The notes beneath the pieces are model-generated. The model had not been told where the DNA came from. It saw only the letters and a program-made list of their open reading frames with translations, and made no database searches. Made by a program: the position numbers and the translations under genes. Of a stretch of 64,000 bases of DNA, positions 43,701 through 53,266 are shown in pieces (the stretch's first letter is position 1; each line of letters starts with the position of its first letter). The DNA is from Sepiola atlantica (lineage: Eukaryota > Mollusca > Cephalopoda > Sepiida > Sepiolidae), in NCBI GenBank assembly GCA_963556195.1, contig OY744532.1:107865583-107929582 (forward strand), read 5' to 3'.

Positions 43701-43900
43701 AACCACAGGCTTGTGGAACTCTCTTCCTGATGACTGTTTTCCTCCTACCTATAACCTTGATCTTTTCAAGACCAAGGCCAATAGGCATCTCCTGTCTTTG
43801 CGATAATCATATTTGTTTTTGTTGGCTCCTTACATCAAGTGGCTTCATGCCTTGTCCAGAGCGATTTTCATAAAAAAAATAAATAAATAAAAAATAAAAA
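40711..43900 (+). pseudogene. LINE (Jockey-like) inserted into another LINE; EN-RT, 5'-truncated, inactivated
   Basis: Begins inside the AP-endonuclease end (HQPSLLDLFLISVPDSC...PLGSSDRAVV; SDR replaces the usual catalytic SDH). It is split by an LTR at 40855-41697 and resumes RKTFNYRRTDWDGLCSFLCD, then WGSIFGMSPNDAAREVTDWL. Near 42045 the frame shifts to DSISSKTVGSHDFWRIYNSV. RT blocks follow: KVSGPDSIP, FCWKESSVVPIFKNAGDRSD, YRPVSFLSVINKV, GRAIALDISKAFERV-stop (Trp codon lost, motif A), INAGVPRGSILGPTLF (motif B), INVYADDTTLYSG (motif C intact, 42982-42993). Then MRPCMEYCCHILA and GLWNSLPDDCFPPTYNLDLF to the C-terminus at ~43805 and an A/T-rich tail. Several stops and frameshifts. The first ~100 codons of the plus-strand frame opening at 41746 are out of frame with the real protein. 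Confidence 0.9.
40855..41697. mobile_element. Solo LTR, 843 bp, inserted in the LINE
   Basis: Starts TGTTAGATAATGGCTTGG and ends AATACAACA, i.e. TG...CA ends. It is flanked by the 4-bp duplication ATTG (40851-40854, 41698-41701). Removing it rejoins the LINE endonuclease frame (…SSIDC-PFHRKTF…). It contains AATAAA at ~41288, consistent with an LTR poly(A) signal. It is more GC-rich than its surroundings and has no internal coding region, hence a solo LTR left by recombination, probably Gypsy-class from the TSD length. The first ~65 bases resemble 60685-60750. Confidence 0.85.
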
Positions 43901-43906
43901 TTTTTG

Positions 43907-44010
43907 CCCAGAGATAGATTACTTTAGAAGTCCATTTTTTAAAGCTGTCCAAGGCATGCCAGCATGTAAAATGGACGTTAAACCGAATATGATGATGATA
44001 ATGATTTAAA
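43907..44010 (+). pseudogene. Outer LINE, right part (3' tail)
   Basis: GCCCAGAGATAGATTACTTT, AAGCTGTCCAAGGCATGCCA and GCATGTAAAATGGACGTTAA match the 3' end of the copy at 9615-10295 (…AGCTGTCCAACACGTGTCAGCATG…). It ends in a GATGAT microsatellite. It completes the element interrupted at 40710. Confidence 0.8.
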
Positions 44011-44520
44011 ATTAAATCAATATCTATTATTTATAAGATATTAAGTTTAATAAAAAAATTATCTTCAAAAAATTAAAATAAACAATAATTAAATATAAAT
44101 ATTTAAAAATATAAATAAATATAAATAATCTTTTAAGCGTCTATTAAGTTCAAAGAATTTTGAAAAATAAAGTAAACATTTCATAAAATCCTCCACTCTA
44201 TAATAAAGACCAATGTGTATTTATTTGTATATAAATATATATCCGTCCAGTCACACAAAAGTTAGCAAGTAAAAAAAAAACTGCCGGATGAAACCATTTA
44301 AAGTGTCTAGGGAAAAGCAGAAAGCAAATGGCAAGTAAGACCCCCTCCAACTATATTAAATGAATTCAGAAAGAAACTCTTCACTCTATTTCCATAATGA
44401 GACGTTTTCTTTTTTTCCATAAGGATTGATACGTTTTTCTTTGGGTTTTTTAAAACTTTCCAGTTTAAGACATTTTTCTTTTTCTTTTTTAACTTCACTG
44501 ATTTAGTTGTTATTTTATAA

Positions 44521-44974
44521 TAGGCGTGGGACGTAATGGGTGAAAATTTCAGATTCATGTGAGTAGTATTTTTTTGTGTTCATTTATACATAAATAACAC
44601 TAAACAATCAAACATTTAGAAAATTTTGCAAAATTCAGAAGGTGCAGGCCAATAGTTTTTGGCTATTTTACATTCATGAAAACCCTTTCACAGCCTGAAA
44701 ATGGTCCTAAATTAAAGTACTATATCAGATTTAACCATCTATATCCATTCATAGCTTTTGAGGATGTTTTAGGACCTGCAATGTTGCATGAAACCACTTT
44801 TTCAGCGAAAAATGATGGATTTTGAGTCCCGTGGAGCCCTAACAGCTATTTTTGGCCTGCACCTTCTGAATTTTGCAAAATGTTTGATTGTTTAGCGTTA
44901 TTTATGTATAAATGAACACAAAAAAATACTACTCGCATGAATCTGAAATTTTCACACATTATGTCCCACCCCTA
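44521..44974. mobile_element. hAT-like MITE, 454 bp
   Basis: Inverted ends of ~135 bases start TAGGCGTGGGACGTAATGGG and end with the inverse of TAGGGGTGGGACATAATGTG. They share GTGAAAATTTCAGATTCATG, CATTTATACATAAATAACAC and GAAGGTGCAGGCC. TTTATAA directly borders both ends (44514-44520, 44975-44981), giving a 7-bp and possibly decayed 8-bp duplication. No ORF inside. Confidence 0.75.
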
Positions 44975-45147
44975 TTTATAAGAATATTAGTGTGAACACT
45001 GGAGAAGCATATTTGTTTTTGTCATCATTTTTGACGGAGGATGTACACTCGTTTCTAATAATTATTTTCCAGATTCATTTTTTTTTCCTCTTGAAATCTT
45101 ATCATCGAGTTACGTAATGAAAATGAAAGATGTTGTAGATGTCTTAC

Positions 45148-45306
45148 ATGAGCAGGCCAATCTTGGGAAAGTGATATCAACATGGATGATCAGCTTGTGG
45201 CCTCGTGATGTGTCGACAAATAATTCCGGATGGACTTCCTTTGTGAGGTAATAGTTCAATTCAGATACAAAGAGGACCAACATCAGGACAGAACTAACAA
45301 GAGTCA
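45148..45306 (-). CDS. ERGIC3: ERGIC3 coding exon (first transmembrane helix)
   Basis: The minus strand reads gtttttccag|TG ACT CTT ... TGC TCA T|gtaaga. The G from exon 1 completes GTG. The exon encodes VTLVSSVLMLVLFVSELNYY, LTKEVHPELFVDTSRGHKL and IIHVDITFPRLACS. The first 15 residues form the N-terminal transmembrane helix. SELxYYLTxEVHPELxVDxSRG is near-identical to human ERGIC3. The 159-nt exon leaves a T for the next exon. A T-rich intron tract precedes the acceptor. Confidence 0.95.
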
Positions 45307-45539
45307 CTGGAAAAACAAAAAGAAAGAAAAAGAAATGCGTTTTAACACAAACCCATACACGTAGTAAAAAGGAGAAAGAAACAAAAGAGACAATTGTCGG
45401 CAGAGAGTCGTGTGGAACCCAACGTCGGCAGAGGGTCGCGTGGAACAAATAAAATGACTGTTCAAGAGCAGAGGTGGCGAGTAGGCTGAAATAAATCCGA
45501 ATCCAAACTCAGTTGGGATTTTTTTAAAACAATAATAAG

Positions 45540-45605
45540 AAAATTTTAAAAAAAATTTTAAATTTAAAAAAAAAAAATAAAAAAAAAAAAAAAAAAAAAA
45601 AAATC
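45540..45605. repeat. A-rich low-complexity tract
   Basis: A runs and AAATTTTAAA blocks of ~65 bases just before the transposase remnant. Possibly an old retrotransposon tail. Otherwise uninformative. Confidence 0.6.
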
Positions 45606-45663
45606 GCTGACTCCTGATTTTTTATCACATATACAGGATCCGCCATAAGTAACTATATAATAA

Positions 45664-45900
45664 TTCACTGACTTTTCCCTGTGGGGCGTTCTCAAAGACA
45701 AAGTCTACTCAACAAAGCCTAGCAGCATTGTTGAACTTAAACAAAAAATCCGAGCTACCATTGCTCAAGTGCTGTTGAAATTGCGCACTAAAGTATACGG
45801 CTGAGTCCCTGAAAGATTAGCAAAGCGTATTGAGCACCATGGCGAGCACACAAGATTAGCAAAGCGTATTGAGCACCATGGCGAGCACACAGAGCTTTAA
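45664..45900 (+). pseudogene. Tc1/mariner-like (DDE) transposase C-terminal remnant
   Basis: The frame reads FTDFSL then WGVLKDKVYSTKPSSIVELK and QKIRATIAQ, the stretch following the third acidic residue in DDE_3-type transposases (…D-F-F-L-W-G-x-L-K-D-x-V-Y…). After one in-frame TGA it continues VPERLAKRIEHHGEHT, with a 39-bp in-frame duplication of RLAKRIEHHGEHT, then EL-stop at 45900. The catalytic core is gone. Confidence 0.6.
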
Positions 45901-46066
45901 TGAACATCATGTTTTATGTTGCAAAAAACTTAAGTTTAACCTTTGTTAGTTTCTATATTGCAGTTGCATATTGCTTCCATGTTTTCATTGATTATGTTGA
46001 AATAAAATTGATTATTCTCCAGATTAACCCCTATATCTAAAAATGAACATTTTTAAAACTTTATTA

Positions 46067-46372
46067 TGTACTTACCTGTTAGGTTATAAAAATATGGTAC
46101 ATCAAAATTTATGCAAATTCATCCAGTCTTTTTGGTTTTAAAAAATAAATTAAAGTTTTATCGGTAAACGCTTTCTAGCAGGGATTACTACGATGGTTAC
46201 ATGAGATTTAAACCAAAGGGGAGTTAACCAGTGACGATTTAAAAATTTCTCAATAAAATGGTGACTGACAGCTTCCACCGATAAAATTTTATTCATTTTT
46301 TAAAAACAAAAATACTGGATGAATTTGCGTAATTTTTGGTGTAGTCTTTTTTTAACCTAACAAGTAAGTACA
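46067..46372. mobile_element. TTATCGGTAAACGC-family MITE, ~306 bp, both ends present
   Basis: Left end TGTACTTACCTGTTAGGTTA, right end TTTAACCTAACAAGTAAGTACA. Internal inverted parts carry CAAATTCATCCAGT / ACTGGATGAATTTG and TTTTATCGGTAAACGC / CCACCGATAAAATTTTAT. Related to 12792-13062 and 51095-51236. The termini contain the splice-donor-like (C)AGGTAAGTAC. No clear target duplication. Confidence 0.75.
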
Positions 46373-47028
46373 AAAAATATTTTCTTTTTAAGAGCAGTAT
46401 TACATAAAGGAGAATCAGCATAAAATTATATAATTACTTATGGTGGACCATGTATACGAATATATATTGTGTCAAGCAGCGAATAAGATGAACTTGTTAT
46501 ATAGTTAACATTGGAATTTATGTTCAACAGCATATTATGTATCATGTTTTGTTTTTGCTTTTTGTTGACACTAATGTTGGTGTAAGTAATACCAGTTAAT
46601 TTAGTCCACAGGGCTGGGAATAAACAAAGATCACAAAGTGAAAAATGTGACTCAAAGTTTAACATAACATTAACTGATACATATTTTTCATGTAATATTT
46701 ACCTGTTTTTTTTTTTGCTTTTCTTTACATTTGAAAAAAAAAAGGGTGTTTACATGTTTTTATTGGGAAAAATATTAATAATTTTGAAATATAAATAATA
46801 TAAAAATAAATACATAAAACTATGATTTACGTTACGTCAATAGCATATTCGGATACCTGTAAACTCGTAAATTACCAAACAACATTATAACTATCCAGAA
46901 ATGACAGCTTATGGTGCGGGGAGAGGGGAGCAGGGAGGGAGGGGGATCCCTCTTCATGTTTACAATAATAAAAAGAAGGCAATAATTTTAAATGTTCACT
47001 CTGCTACCTTTTAGACATTAACTTTTTG

Positions 47029-47115
47029 TGCTTATACATCGAAAAGCGCAGGTGAAGAGTGCATTTCCAAATAAAAACTCCTTAGTATACTTATGTATCA
47101 AGCAAAAATGTTCAC
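47029..47115 (+). mobile_element. GGTGCTT-family MITE fragment
   Basis: GTGCTTATACATCGAAAAGC, GCATTTCCAAATAAAAACTC and TATCAAGCAAAAAT align with the ends at 15456 and 57880. Only the left end is present. Confidence 0.45.
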
Positions 47116-47197
47116 CTGTGTAACTTAATTTTATATTATTTTCAATGGAGAGTCCTGTTTATAATATAAATACTAAATCAAACTGATTCTCGACTTT

Positions 47198-47314
47198 TAC
47201 GACTCATCATACGGACACACTGGTTCCCGTCCGATCACCATAGTTCATTGAATAGTTCAACCTGGTCAGTACTTAGATGGGTGATCAAATTTAGGAATAT
47301 CAGGTCCTGTAAGC
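47198..47314 (+). pseudogene. 5S rRNA-like copy 1
   Basis: In order: GACTCATCATACGGACACAC, GGTTCCCGTCCGATCACC, AGTTCA...(decayed A box), CCTGGTCAGTACTTAGATGG then GTGATCAA (C box) and AATATCAGGTCCTGTAAGC. This is the full ~117-nt order of animal 5S rRNA with substitutions that would break helices. Either a 5S pseudogene or the head of a 5S-derived SINE. Confidence 0.7.
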
Positions 47315-47464
47315 AAATATTACTTTATCCTTTAGTCCTCACATTCCATGAGCGATGTTTCTGACAAAGGGAGAAGAATTGCTGCTTTCTGGGTCGGAAT
47401 CTATCCATCTAACACATAAGTGTTAGATGGATAGATTCTTATTTTTGACCTTGAAGTAGTATTT

Positions 47465-47520
47465 TTTTTTAGTTCCTTTAGATCAAGTGGCTTCATGCCT
47501 TGTCTGGAGCGATTTACAGC
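47465..47520 (+). pseudogene. LINE 3' tail remnant
   Basis: AGATCAAGTGGCTTCATGCC + TTGTCTGGAGCGATTTAC matches the 3' UTR of the LINE at 43840-43870. Only the tail is left. Confidence 0.6.
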
Positions 47521-47831
47521 TTTAGATTGTAGTATTGGTAACCTTAAGTGGGAGGAGTTAAAATCTATCCTTAAAAATAAGGTTTCTTTTAAAAGATTTT
47601 CAAGTGGTCTTAAATTTTTGATCAGGAGCACATTAAAGATCGAGCTAGATTTTTCTTTTAATAGTAAATCAATAAAAAAAAAAAAGTCAGATTTAGACGG
47701 AAACACAATTTGATAATAGGGCAAAAATATCATTAACCAAACTTCATTAAGCCCGCCATATTGATATGTGGCCTTTTTTCTTTAAGATGAAACTGTTTTT
47801 ATATGCATAGAGATGCATAATATTGCGCTTT

Positions 47832-48745
47832 TTAAGTTGAAAAACACCAACATTAAAAAATAAATCGCCCGTCACTGAAATTAGTAACAAACTTGAACTT
47901 AAAAAAAAAAAAACTATTAATGACACAAAAGAAAGAATTTAACATTTTTAAAGAGAAAATATTACAATTTATTTGCATCAAAATTTTATGAAAATGACTT
48001 CCAAAACTAAACGAGATATCGCAAGTTGAAATTGAAGGGAATTTCACAACATTTCCCCATTTTCGTGCACTAAACTGGCTGATTTGTGATACCTAACGAA
48101 AAGAAAATGATTGTTAGGACTGAAATTACTGAAGTGAAACGAGGGCCGTCGTATGACAGGACGACTTTTTTTAGATGCCCCCCACCACACATCCATCCGT
48201 ACGTCCGTCTCAGTTTGAAATAGTATTTTTATTGCAGAAATGTGCCGATTGAAGATTATTTTAGAGTCATCCACGAAACTGTTTGTCTGAACTTTTTTTG
48301 TGAAAGACAACTTAAAAACCTATATCGAGACCACCATATTAATGAACTGAGACAATATCTTGATCATTAAGTTTAAAAACACTAACATTAAAAAAAAATA
48401 AATCACCTGTCACTGAAAATTCTAACTAAATTGAAATAACCTGGAAAAAAAAAAACTATTAATGAGACAAATGAAAGAATTGTACATTTATAAAAAAAAA
48501 AAAGATTAAATTTTGTTTACATCCAAATTCTATCAAAATAACCCCCAAAAAATTAAATGAGTTATCACAAGCGGCAATTGAAGGCAATTTCGCTATAGGT
48601 ATCCATTTTTGCACACTGAACTCTGGGCTGGTTTGTGATAGCTAATGAACGGAACAATGCTTGTACGAATGGGTCAAAATGGGTCGAGTTAAAAGTAGGA
48701 TAGACAGAAGATGACCAGACTCTCCTCACCCGACACTTTTGATGG
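47832..48745. repeat. Two diverged ~370-bp direct repeats
   Basis: 47832-48195 and 48368-48745 share CAC(C/T)AACATTAAAAAA, CTATTAATGA(C/G)ACAAA, AATTGAAGG(G/C)AATTTC and GGCTG(A/G)TTTGTGATA. The second also carries GTTAAAAGTAGGATAGACAG, found inverted at 63600. No ORF. Probably UTR units of a repetitive element. Confidence 0.65.
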
Positions 48746-48860
48746 TGTCGCACGTAATTTGTGAAGAAAACTTGTTTTTTCACAAAGACAAAAAAAAAAT
48801 GCTGCCTATATTTTCTGCTGGAATACCACACTTCATACTAGTAGTGTTAACTCATACGTA

Positions 48861-48957
48861 TGTACGGCATAATCACCTTGACACACCGGTTCTCATTAGA
48901 TCACCCAAGTTAAGCAATGTTAAGTCTGGCCAGTACTAGATGGGTGATCATTTGGAT
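48861..48957 (+). pseudogene. 5S rRNA-like copy 2
   Basis: TACGGCATAATCACCTTGAC, ACACCGGTTCTCATTAGATC, ACCCAAGTTAAGCAATG (A box and IE region) and CTGGCCAGTACTAGATGGGT + GATC (C box) follow 5S rRNA order. The last ~20 nt are lost. It is closer to 5S consensus than copy 1 in the A box. Confidence 0.7.
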
Positions 48958-49099
48958 AGATAAAGGGGCTGTATGTGAGAGGACAGCGACACACCTCCAT
49001 GCAAAACAACTGCAAAAACTTACGTTGCCATCTCCCGTGATCGGGATAAACATGCAACTGGGAACCACTTGTGAATTTAATATTTAATAGAAACTCCTT

Positions 49100-49104
49100 T
49101 CTCT

Positions 49105-49132
<28 letters not shown>
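49100..49132. repeat. (CTGT)n microsatellite
   Basis: Seven to eight CTGT units, followed by a purine-rich GAGAGA/G tract to 49185. Confidence 0.9.
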
Positions 49133-49135
<3 letters not shown>

Positions 49136-49344
49136 CTGGAGAATTTTTGTAAACAGAAGAGAGAGAGAGGGAGTGGGGGGGGGGGCTCGAATAATTACCA
49201 TTTAATTAATTAATCTTTTCAAGTCAGCGTTCATAATATTTGTATACCTTTAGAATTAGGAAACTATTATTAATCAGTTAATTTACATTAGATAACATTA
49301 AATAACATTAGATAACATATAAACAAAGAAGAACAAAGTAATTT

Positions 49345-49445
49345 CAAGACGCGGCTGCGATTCGAACCGAAAACGTGTCAAGAATCTTACCTAAATAATA
49401 CTATTTCTACAGCCTTATATACCGTTATTAAAAGTCGTTCAGACA
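49345..49445 (-). mobile_element. tRNA-like B-box remnant
   Basis: The inverse reads TTTCGGTTCGAATCGCAGCC, a good pol III B box with tRNA acceptor-like 3' side. The A-box half is unclear. Likely a SINE piece. The stretch 49450-50510 shows nothing further that I can name. Confidence 0.4.
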
Positions 49446-50599
49446 CTAGACGGGTTTCGTTTTAACTATTACATTCCTTTAAACCTTCAATTAAATTCAT
49501 ATTTACAAATATACACTTATAACTACTATTATCAAGTTTACATATGTATTTACAATATTTTCCGATACGGTGATATTAATAAAAATTAGTCATACAACTA
49601 ATTAAAGCCATTTTCTTCATAAACCAGCGTGTTTCCTAACCCATACTTTCAATGACGAGTACTGTTAAAATTGCAAAGTCATCCTTTCGAAAGTGACGTC
49701 ATTTTGAGAGGATTTCTTTTCACATAATAATTCTTCATTTTCATTACGTTGTTAAGATAAGGTGTTTTGTTGTAAATTAAAGTCAAACAAGGCATATCCC
49801 AGCCATTAGTAAATGGGTGACCTATCGAGGAAGACGGCTCAACCTGCCCAGGGTGAATACCGTACCAGGAAGCTACTGTTCACTCTCTGCTCTGCCCATT
49901 TGCTTATACTTAGAATTTAATTTGTAACAAAGGGACTCACATAACTTTTTGATAATACTAGATATGTCATAATGTCATAACACAAATCCTTTGTCGATAC
50001 ATGAACATAAATAGAGTTAGTTTTAGGAACTCATGTTTCCGATAAACATTTCGAAAAAAAAAAAAAAAACCAACGGAAAGGAGAAAGTAAATATGCTCAA
50101 CAGATGTTGCAAATGTTGAAAAATGAATCTAATCATATCATTCAGTGCCAAGACAACTTATGGCGTACTCACACGTGCACAGGTGGAAACCACTGTACAG
50201 TGTACAACACAAAACTTAGGTTATAAAAAGACTAGCAGGACTAGTTGGCGTTACCCGATAAGAAAATAACAAAAGTTTAAAGAAAGTGCGTAACATCTTT
50301 CTTTTAAAACTTCTCTTCCCCCTCCATCTCACTCTACCTATCCTCAGTCATGTTACTTTTTGAACCCGACATCCCCACGAACTTCCTATTTCTTTTTTGA
50401 TTTATTCTAGTTGGTCAACACACTTTTCCCTGTTTTCTCTGTTTCAATATCATAGAAAAAAAAACAAAAAAAAACACCCATTTGACCTAAATTAAAATTT
50501 CTATTTGGAACTCAACCCAAGTGTTAGGGTTCATACCATACCAGTCGAGGGGGACACGTCCTCGACAATCAGTCCAAACAGAGAGCCATTTTTGAGTTG

Positions 50600-50820
50600 G
50601 TGACCTTGCTTCTATCAGATTGAGGTTAAGTTCTGTGCAGTTCTCCCAGGCTTTACCTTCTTGTGCTTTGAGAAGAGGTTAGTTCATTGCTAATCCCCTG
50701 AGGTGCCCTTACCGAAGTAGGTCGACTGGGCTGCTTAGGCATTTTTTGTGGGCCAGAGTGCACCGTCTCTGGCGTTCTGATTTTTCAATCCTCACTTTTT
50801 GACCTTGCGTCACATCTTCC
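50600..50820 (-). mobile_element. SINE copy, minus orientation
   Basis: The inverse contains AATGCCTAAGCAGCCCAGTC, TTCGGTAAGGGCACCTCAGG and GGATTAGCAATGAACTAA. It aligns with 62870-62940. Its 5' side (TGTGACGCAAGGTCAAAAAG inverted) also matches. Confidence 0.55.
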
Positions 50821-50929
50821 CACAATTTTTTTTCATTCAATAATTTTTTATTTTACTAAAACTTTTTTTTAATTAAAATTGTTCAAATGTATAAAAAAGT
50901 TTAATTTTCTTCTCCATTGTAACAATTAT

Positions 50930-51005
50930 TTTTTTTAATAGAAATCGCTCCAGACAAGGCATGAAGCCACTTGATGTAAGTAGCTAACAAGAACAAATAT
51001 GATTA
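50930..51005 (-). pseudogene. LINE 3' tail remnant, minus strand
   Basis: GAAATCGCTCCAGACAAGGC + ATGAAGCCACTTGATGTAA is the inverse of the CFPPTYNL-family LINE tail (43830-43870). Only ~75 bases. Confidence 0.7.
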
Positions 51006-51094
51006 TTAGATGACATATTTATTAAAAAGCTATCGAATTGAAACGAATAAATATGAGTTATCTCCCTTGTCCCCTGGCGACCATGATAAAATCG

Positions 51095-51236
51095 GGCGAT
51101 TGAAATATATAAGATGGTAACTACCGATAAAAATCGTTTTTTTTTTTTAAATTTTTAATTAAATAAATACTGGATGAATTTGCGTAATATTTGGTGTACA
51201 GTCTTTTATTAAGCTACTACGTAAGTACATAACAAA
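51095..51236 (+). mobile_element. TTATCGGTAAACGC-family MITE, right half
   Basis: ACCGATAAAAATCGTTTT, ACTGGATGAATTTGCGTAAT and TACGTAAGTACATAA match the right side of 46067-46372. Confidence 0.6.
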
Positions 51237-51659
51237 GTTTATATATTTCTTTAGCTATTTTTTTTTTTTTTTTTATACATGTAATGGTGAAACAGCAGAA
51301 GCGCCAAAAGAAATCTTGCTAAAGACATCTTCAGGATGAGTATAGAAGATTATGCTAGAGAAACTTACATTCTGAAGTGAATTCATTTTATTACAATTAC
51401 AAACTATTAAAGATTATTGCAATTATCAATCTGTAATAAAAAGAGGCATTATCAAGTGTTAGTCCGTACGTGGGGGGGTGGAATCAAATATGTCGAAGAG
51501 CCAATAATAAGTAAAACAGGTAAAAGTGAAGAGTTATCAGTTAAGAAGGTCTTGCGAGACGGAAAAAGTGTTCATTGTAATGAGAGAGTTCAGAAGACTG
51601 ATAAGCTGGCGCTATATTTAGAAATGACAGACTTGTTTTGCTTGCTGAGATGCCAGTAG

Positions 51660-51985
51660 CCAGGGGCTACGACCAGAATTCGTTTACCTGCCAAGAGTAT
51701 GTGTAGCAGTAACACCATGTTGTGAATGACAAAGGTTTGTTGGACCAGCTGAGTCTCCTACTAGCGACGGCATTTGGGGTCTCGCTTATATAACCAATGG
51801 GAACAAGTGCTCGGCTCCCAGAGACAACTCTTTCCAATTGGTTGAAATCCGATACAGGCAACCAATCGAGATTGAGTATTTTGATCCAATCAGTATTAAG
51901 TATTTCAACCAAATAAACATCGAATGTTTCAAAGATCGTTTATCTGGATCTGTTGTTGTTGTTGTTGAAACAGGGGGTTACACAA
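51660..51985 (+). promoter_or_regulatory. CCAAT-rich segment with TATA-like box
   Basis: CTTATATAACCAATGGG (~51785-51801) is followed by CCAATTGG, AACCAATCGAG, GATCCAATCAG and AACCAAATAAAC within 130 bases, then (GTT)n. Density of CCAAT motifs suggests a promoter or an LTR. No transcript or coding start can be tied to it. Confidence 0.25.
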
Positions 51986-52059
51986 ATCTTCACACCACAG
52001 ACGACAATGACTATTTATTCTAGATTTTTATAAATGATACAAATAATGAATGAAAAAAC

Positions 52060-52145
52060 GTTTGACGTGGAATAGGCTTTATTCACTTTATATGACGTTT
52101 CGGTAAATAGTGCCTTCTTCAGTTATACAAAAATAAATTATTAAT
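52060..52145 (-). repeat. Penelope-UTR-like CTGAAGA...CCGAAACG remnant
   Basis: The inverse reads AACTGAAGAAGGCACTATTT + ACCGAAACGTCATATAAA. It is a CTGANGA ... GAAA pair as seen in other Penelope-type ends. Fragment only. Confidence 0.35.
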
Positions 52146-52344
52146 TCAGAAAAAAAAACAAAAAAAAACATACAATGAATAAAGTAAAGTTAGACGGCCA
52201 GAAAAGGGGGAGGGGTGGGTAGATGCGGAGAGGGATGAGAGAATGGCAACAATATATGTAGAATGAAGTTGAACAAGCCGTGCATGCGTGCGTGCGTGGT
52301 CCCCCTCTGTATGTGACTCGATGTGGCGAGTGTAAAATGCAATA

Positions 52345-52905
52345 AATTTGGCCAATTTGGGGCATTTTTGACCCCCCTTTGACCCCCTGGGGGTGCGAAC
52401 CAGAATTTTTCTACGGTCAAGGATGCTCATTTTATATCCAGAACAATTGCCTCTACATTTTGGCCAAGTTTCAGAAAAATTGAATGGATGGATCAAACGT
52501 TATGGAAGAAAAGGGTCATTTTTTGCCATTTTGGGGGCTTTTGACCCCCTGGGGGCGCAAACCAGATTTTTTCCAAGGTCAGCGATACTTATTTTCTATT
52601 AGGAACAATTGCCTCCATATTTTGGCCAAGTTTCAGAGAAATTGAATGGATGGATGAAAAGTTATGGGGCAAAAAATGTCATTTTTTGCCATTTCGGGGC
52701 CTTTTGAACCCCTGGCGGGCTAACCAGATTTTTTTTCAAAAATCGGAGAATGTCACTTTCTAACCTGACCAAAGTTACAACTTCATGCAAAATTTCAGAG
52801 AAATTCAATGGATGGTTGCGGAGAAAAATCCGAACGGACGGATGGATGGACATGCCTCAAAACATAAGTCCCCCCCCCCCGATTTTATAAATCGGGGGGA
52901 CCAAT
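52345..52905 (+). repeat. ~170-bp degenerate tandem repeat, three units
   Basis: Each unit has GGGGCTTTTGACCCCCTGGG-like, CAAACCAGATTTTT, ATTTTGGCCAAGTTTCAGA and AATTGAATGGATGGAT elements, at about 52345-52520, 52520-52690 and 52690-52855. It ends with CGGACGGATGGATGGACA, then a C run and a CCCGATTTTATAAATCGGG hairpin. Confidence 0.75.
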
Positions 52906-53006
52906 AACACTGATTATTGACTTTTGGTCACTGAAGTTTTTCACAACAGAAATATGCTGGTTTACAAACTCGATTTAGACAAAATATATGAGCATCTAAT
53001 TATATG

Positions 53007-53050
53007 GTACTAGCTGTACCTATCCGGCGTTGCTCGGGATTACTCCAGCT
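53007..53050 (+). repeat. Dispersed 'CCGGCGTTGCTCGGG' repeat core
   Basis: AGCTGTACCTATCCGGCGTT + GCTCGGG is a dispersed invertebrate repeat motif. An inverted diverged copy (CCCGGGCAATGCCGAGTACG) lies at 56440-56462. Confidence 0.5.
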
Positions 53051-53266
53051 TTGTAACATTTATCACAAACTTGGTCACTCACGTTACAACTGTGCAAGAG
53101 TACTGCCCTTCTCTAAGCCGACTCCAAAGAAGACAGAAACAGAAATAGCAAAACATTGTTGCTAACACCGGTCGATTGTGATGGTGGCTGATCGATTACT
53201 TACCAACCAATATACAAATAAAACTTATATGACGAACTGTCTGACAAAGCAATCTTTAGAAAGAAA

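Noticed and set aside
49795..49860. Third 5S rRNA-like copy
   Set aside because: Only TAGTAAATGGGTGACC resembles the C-box region; too short to call.
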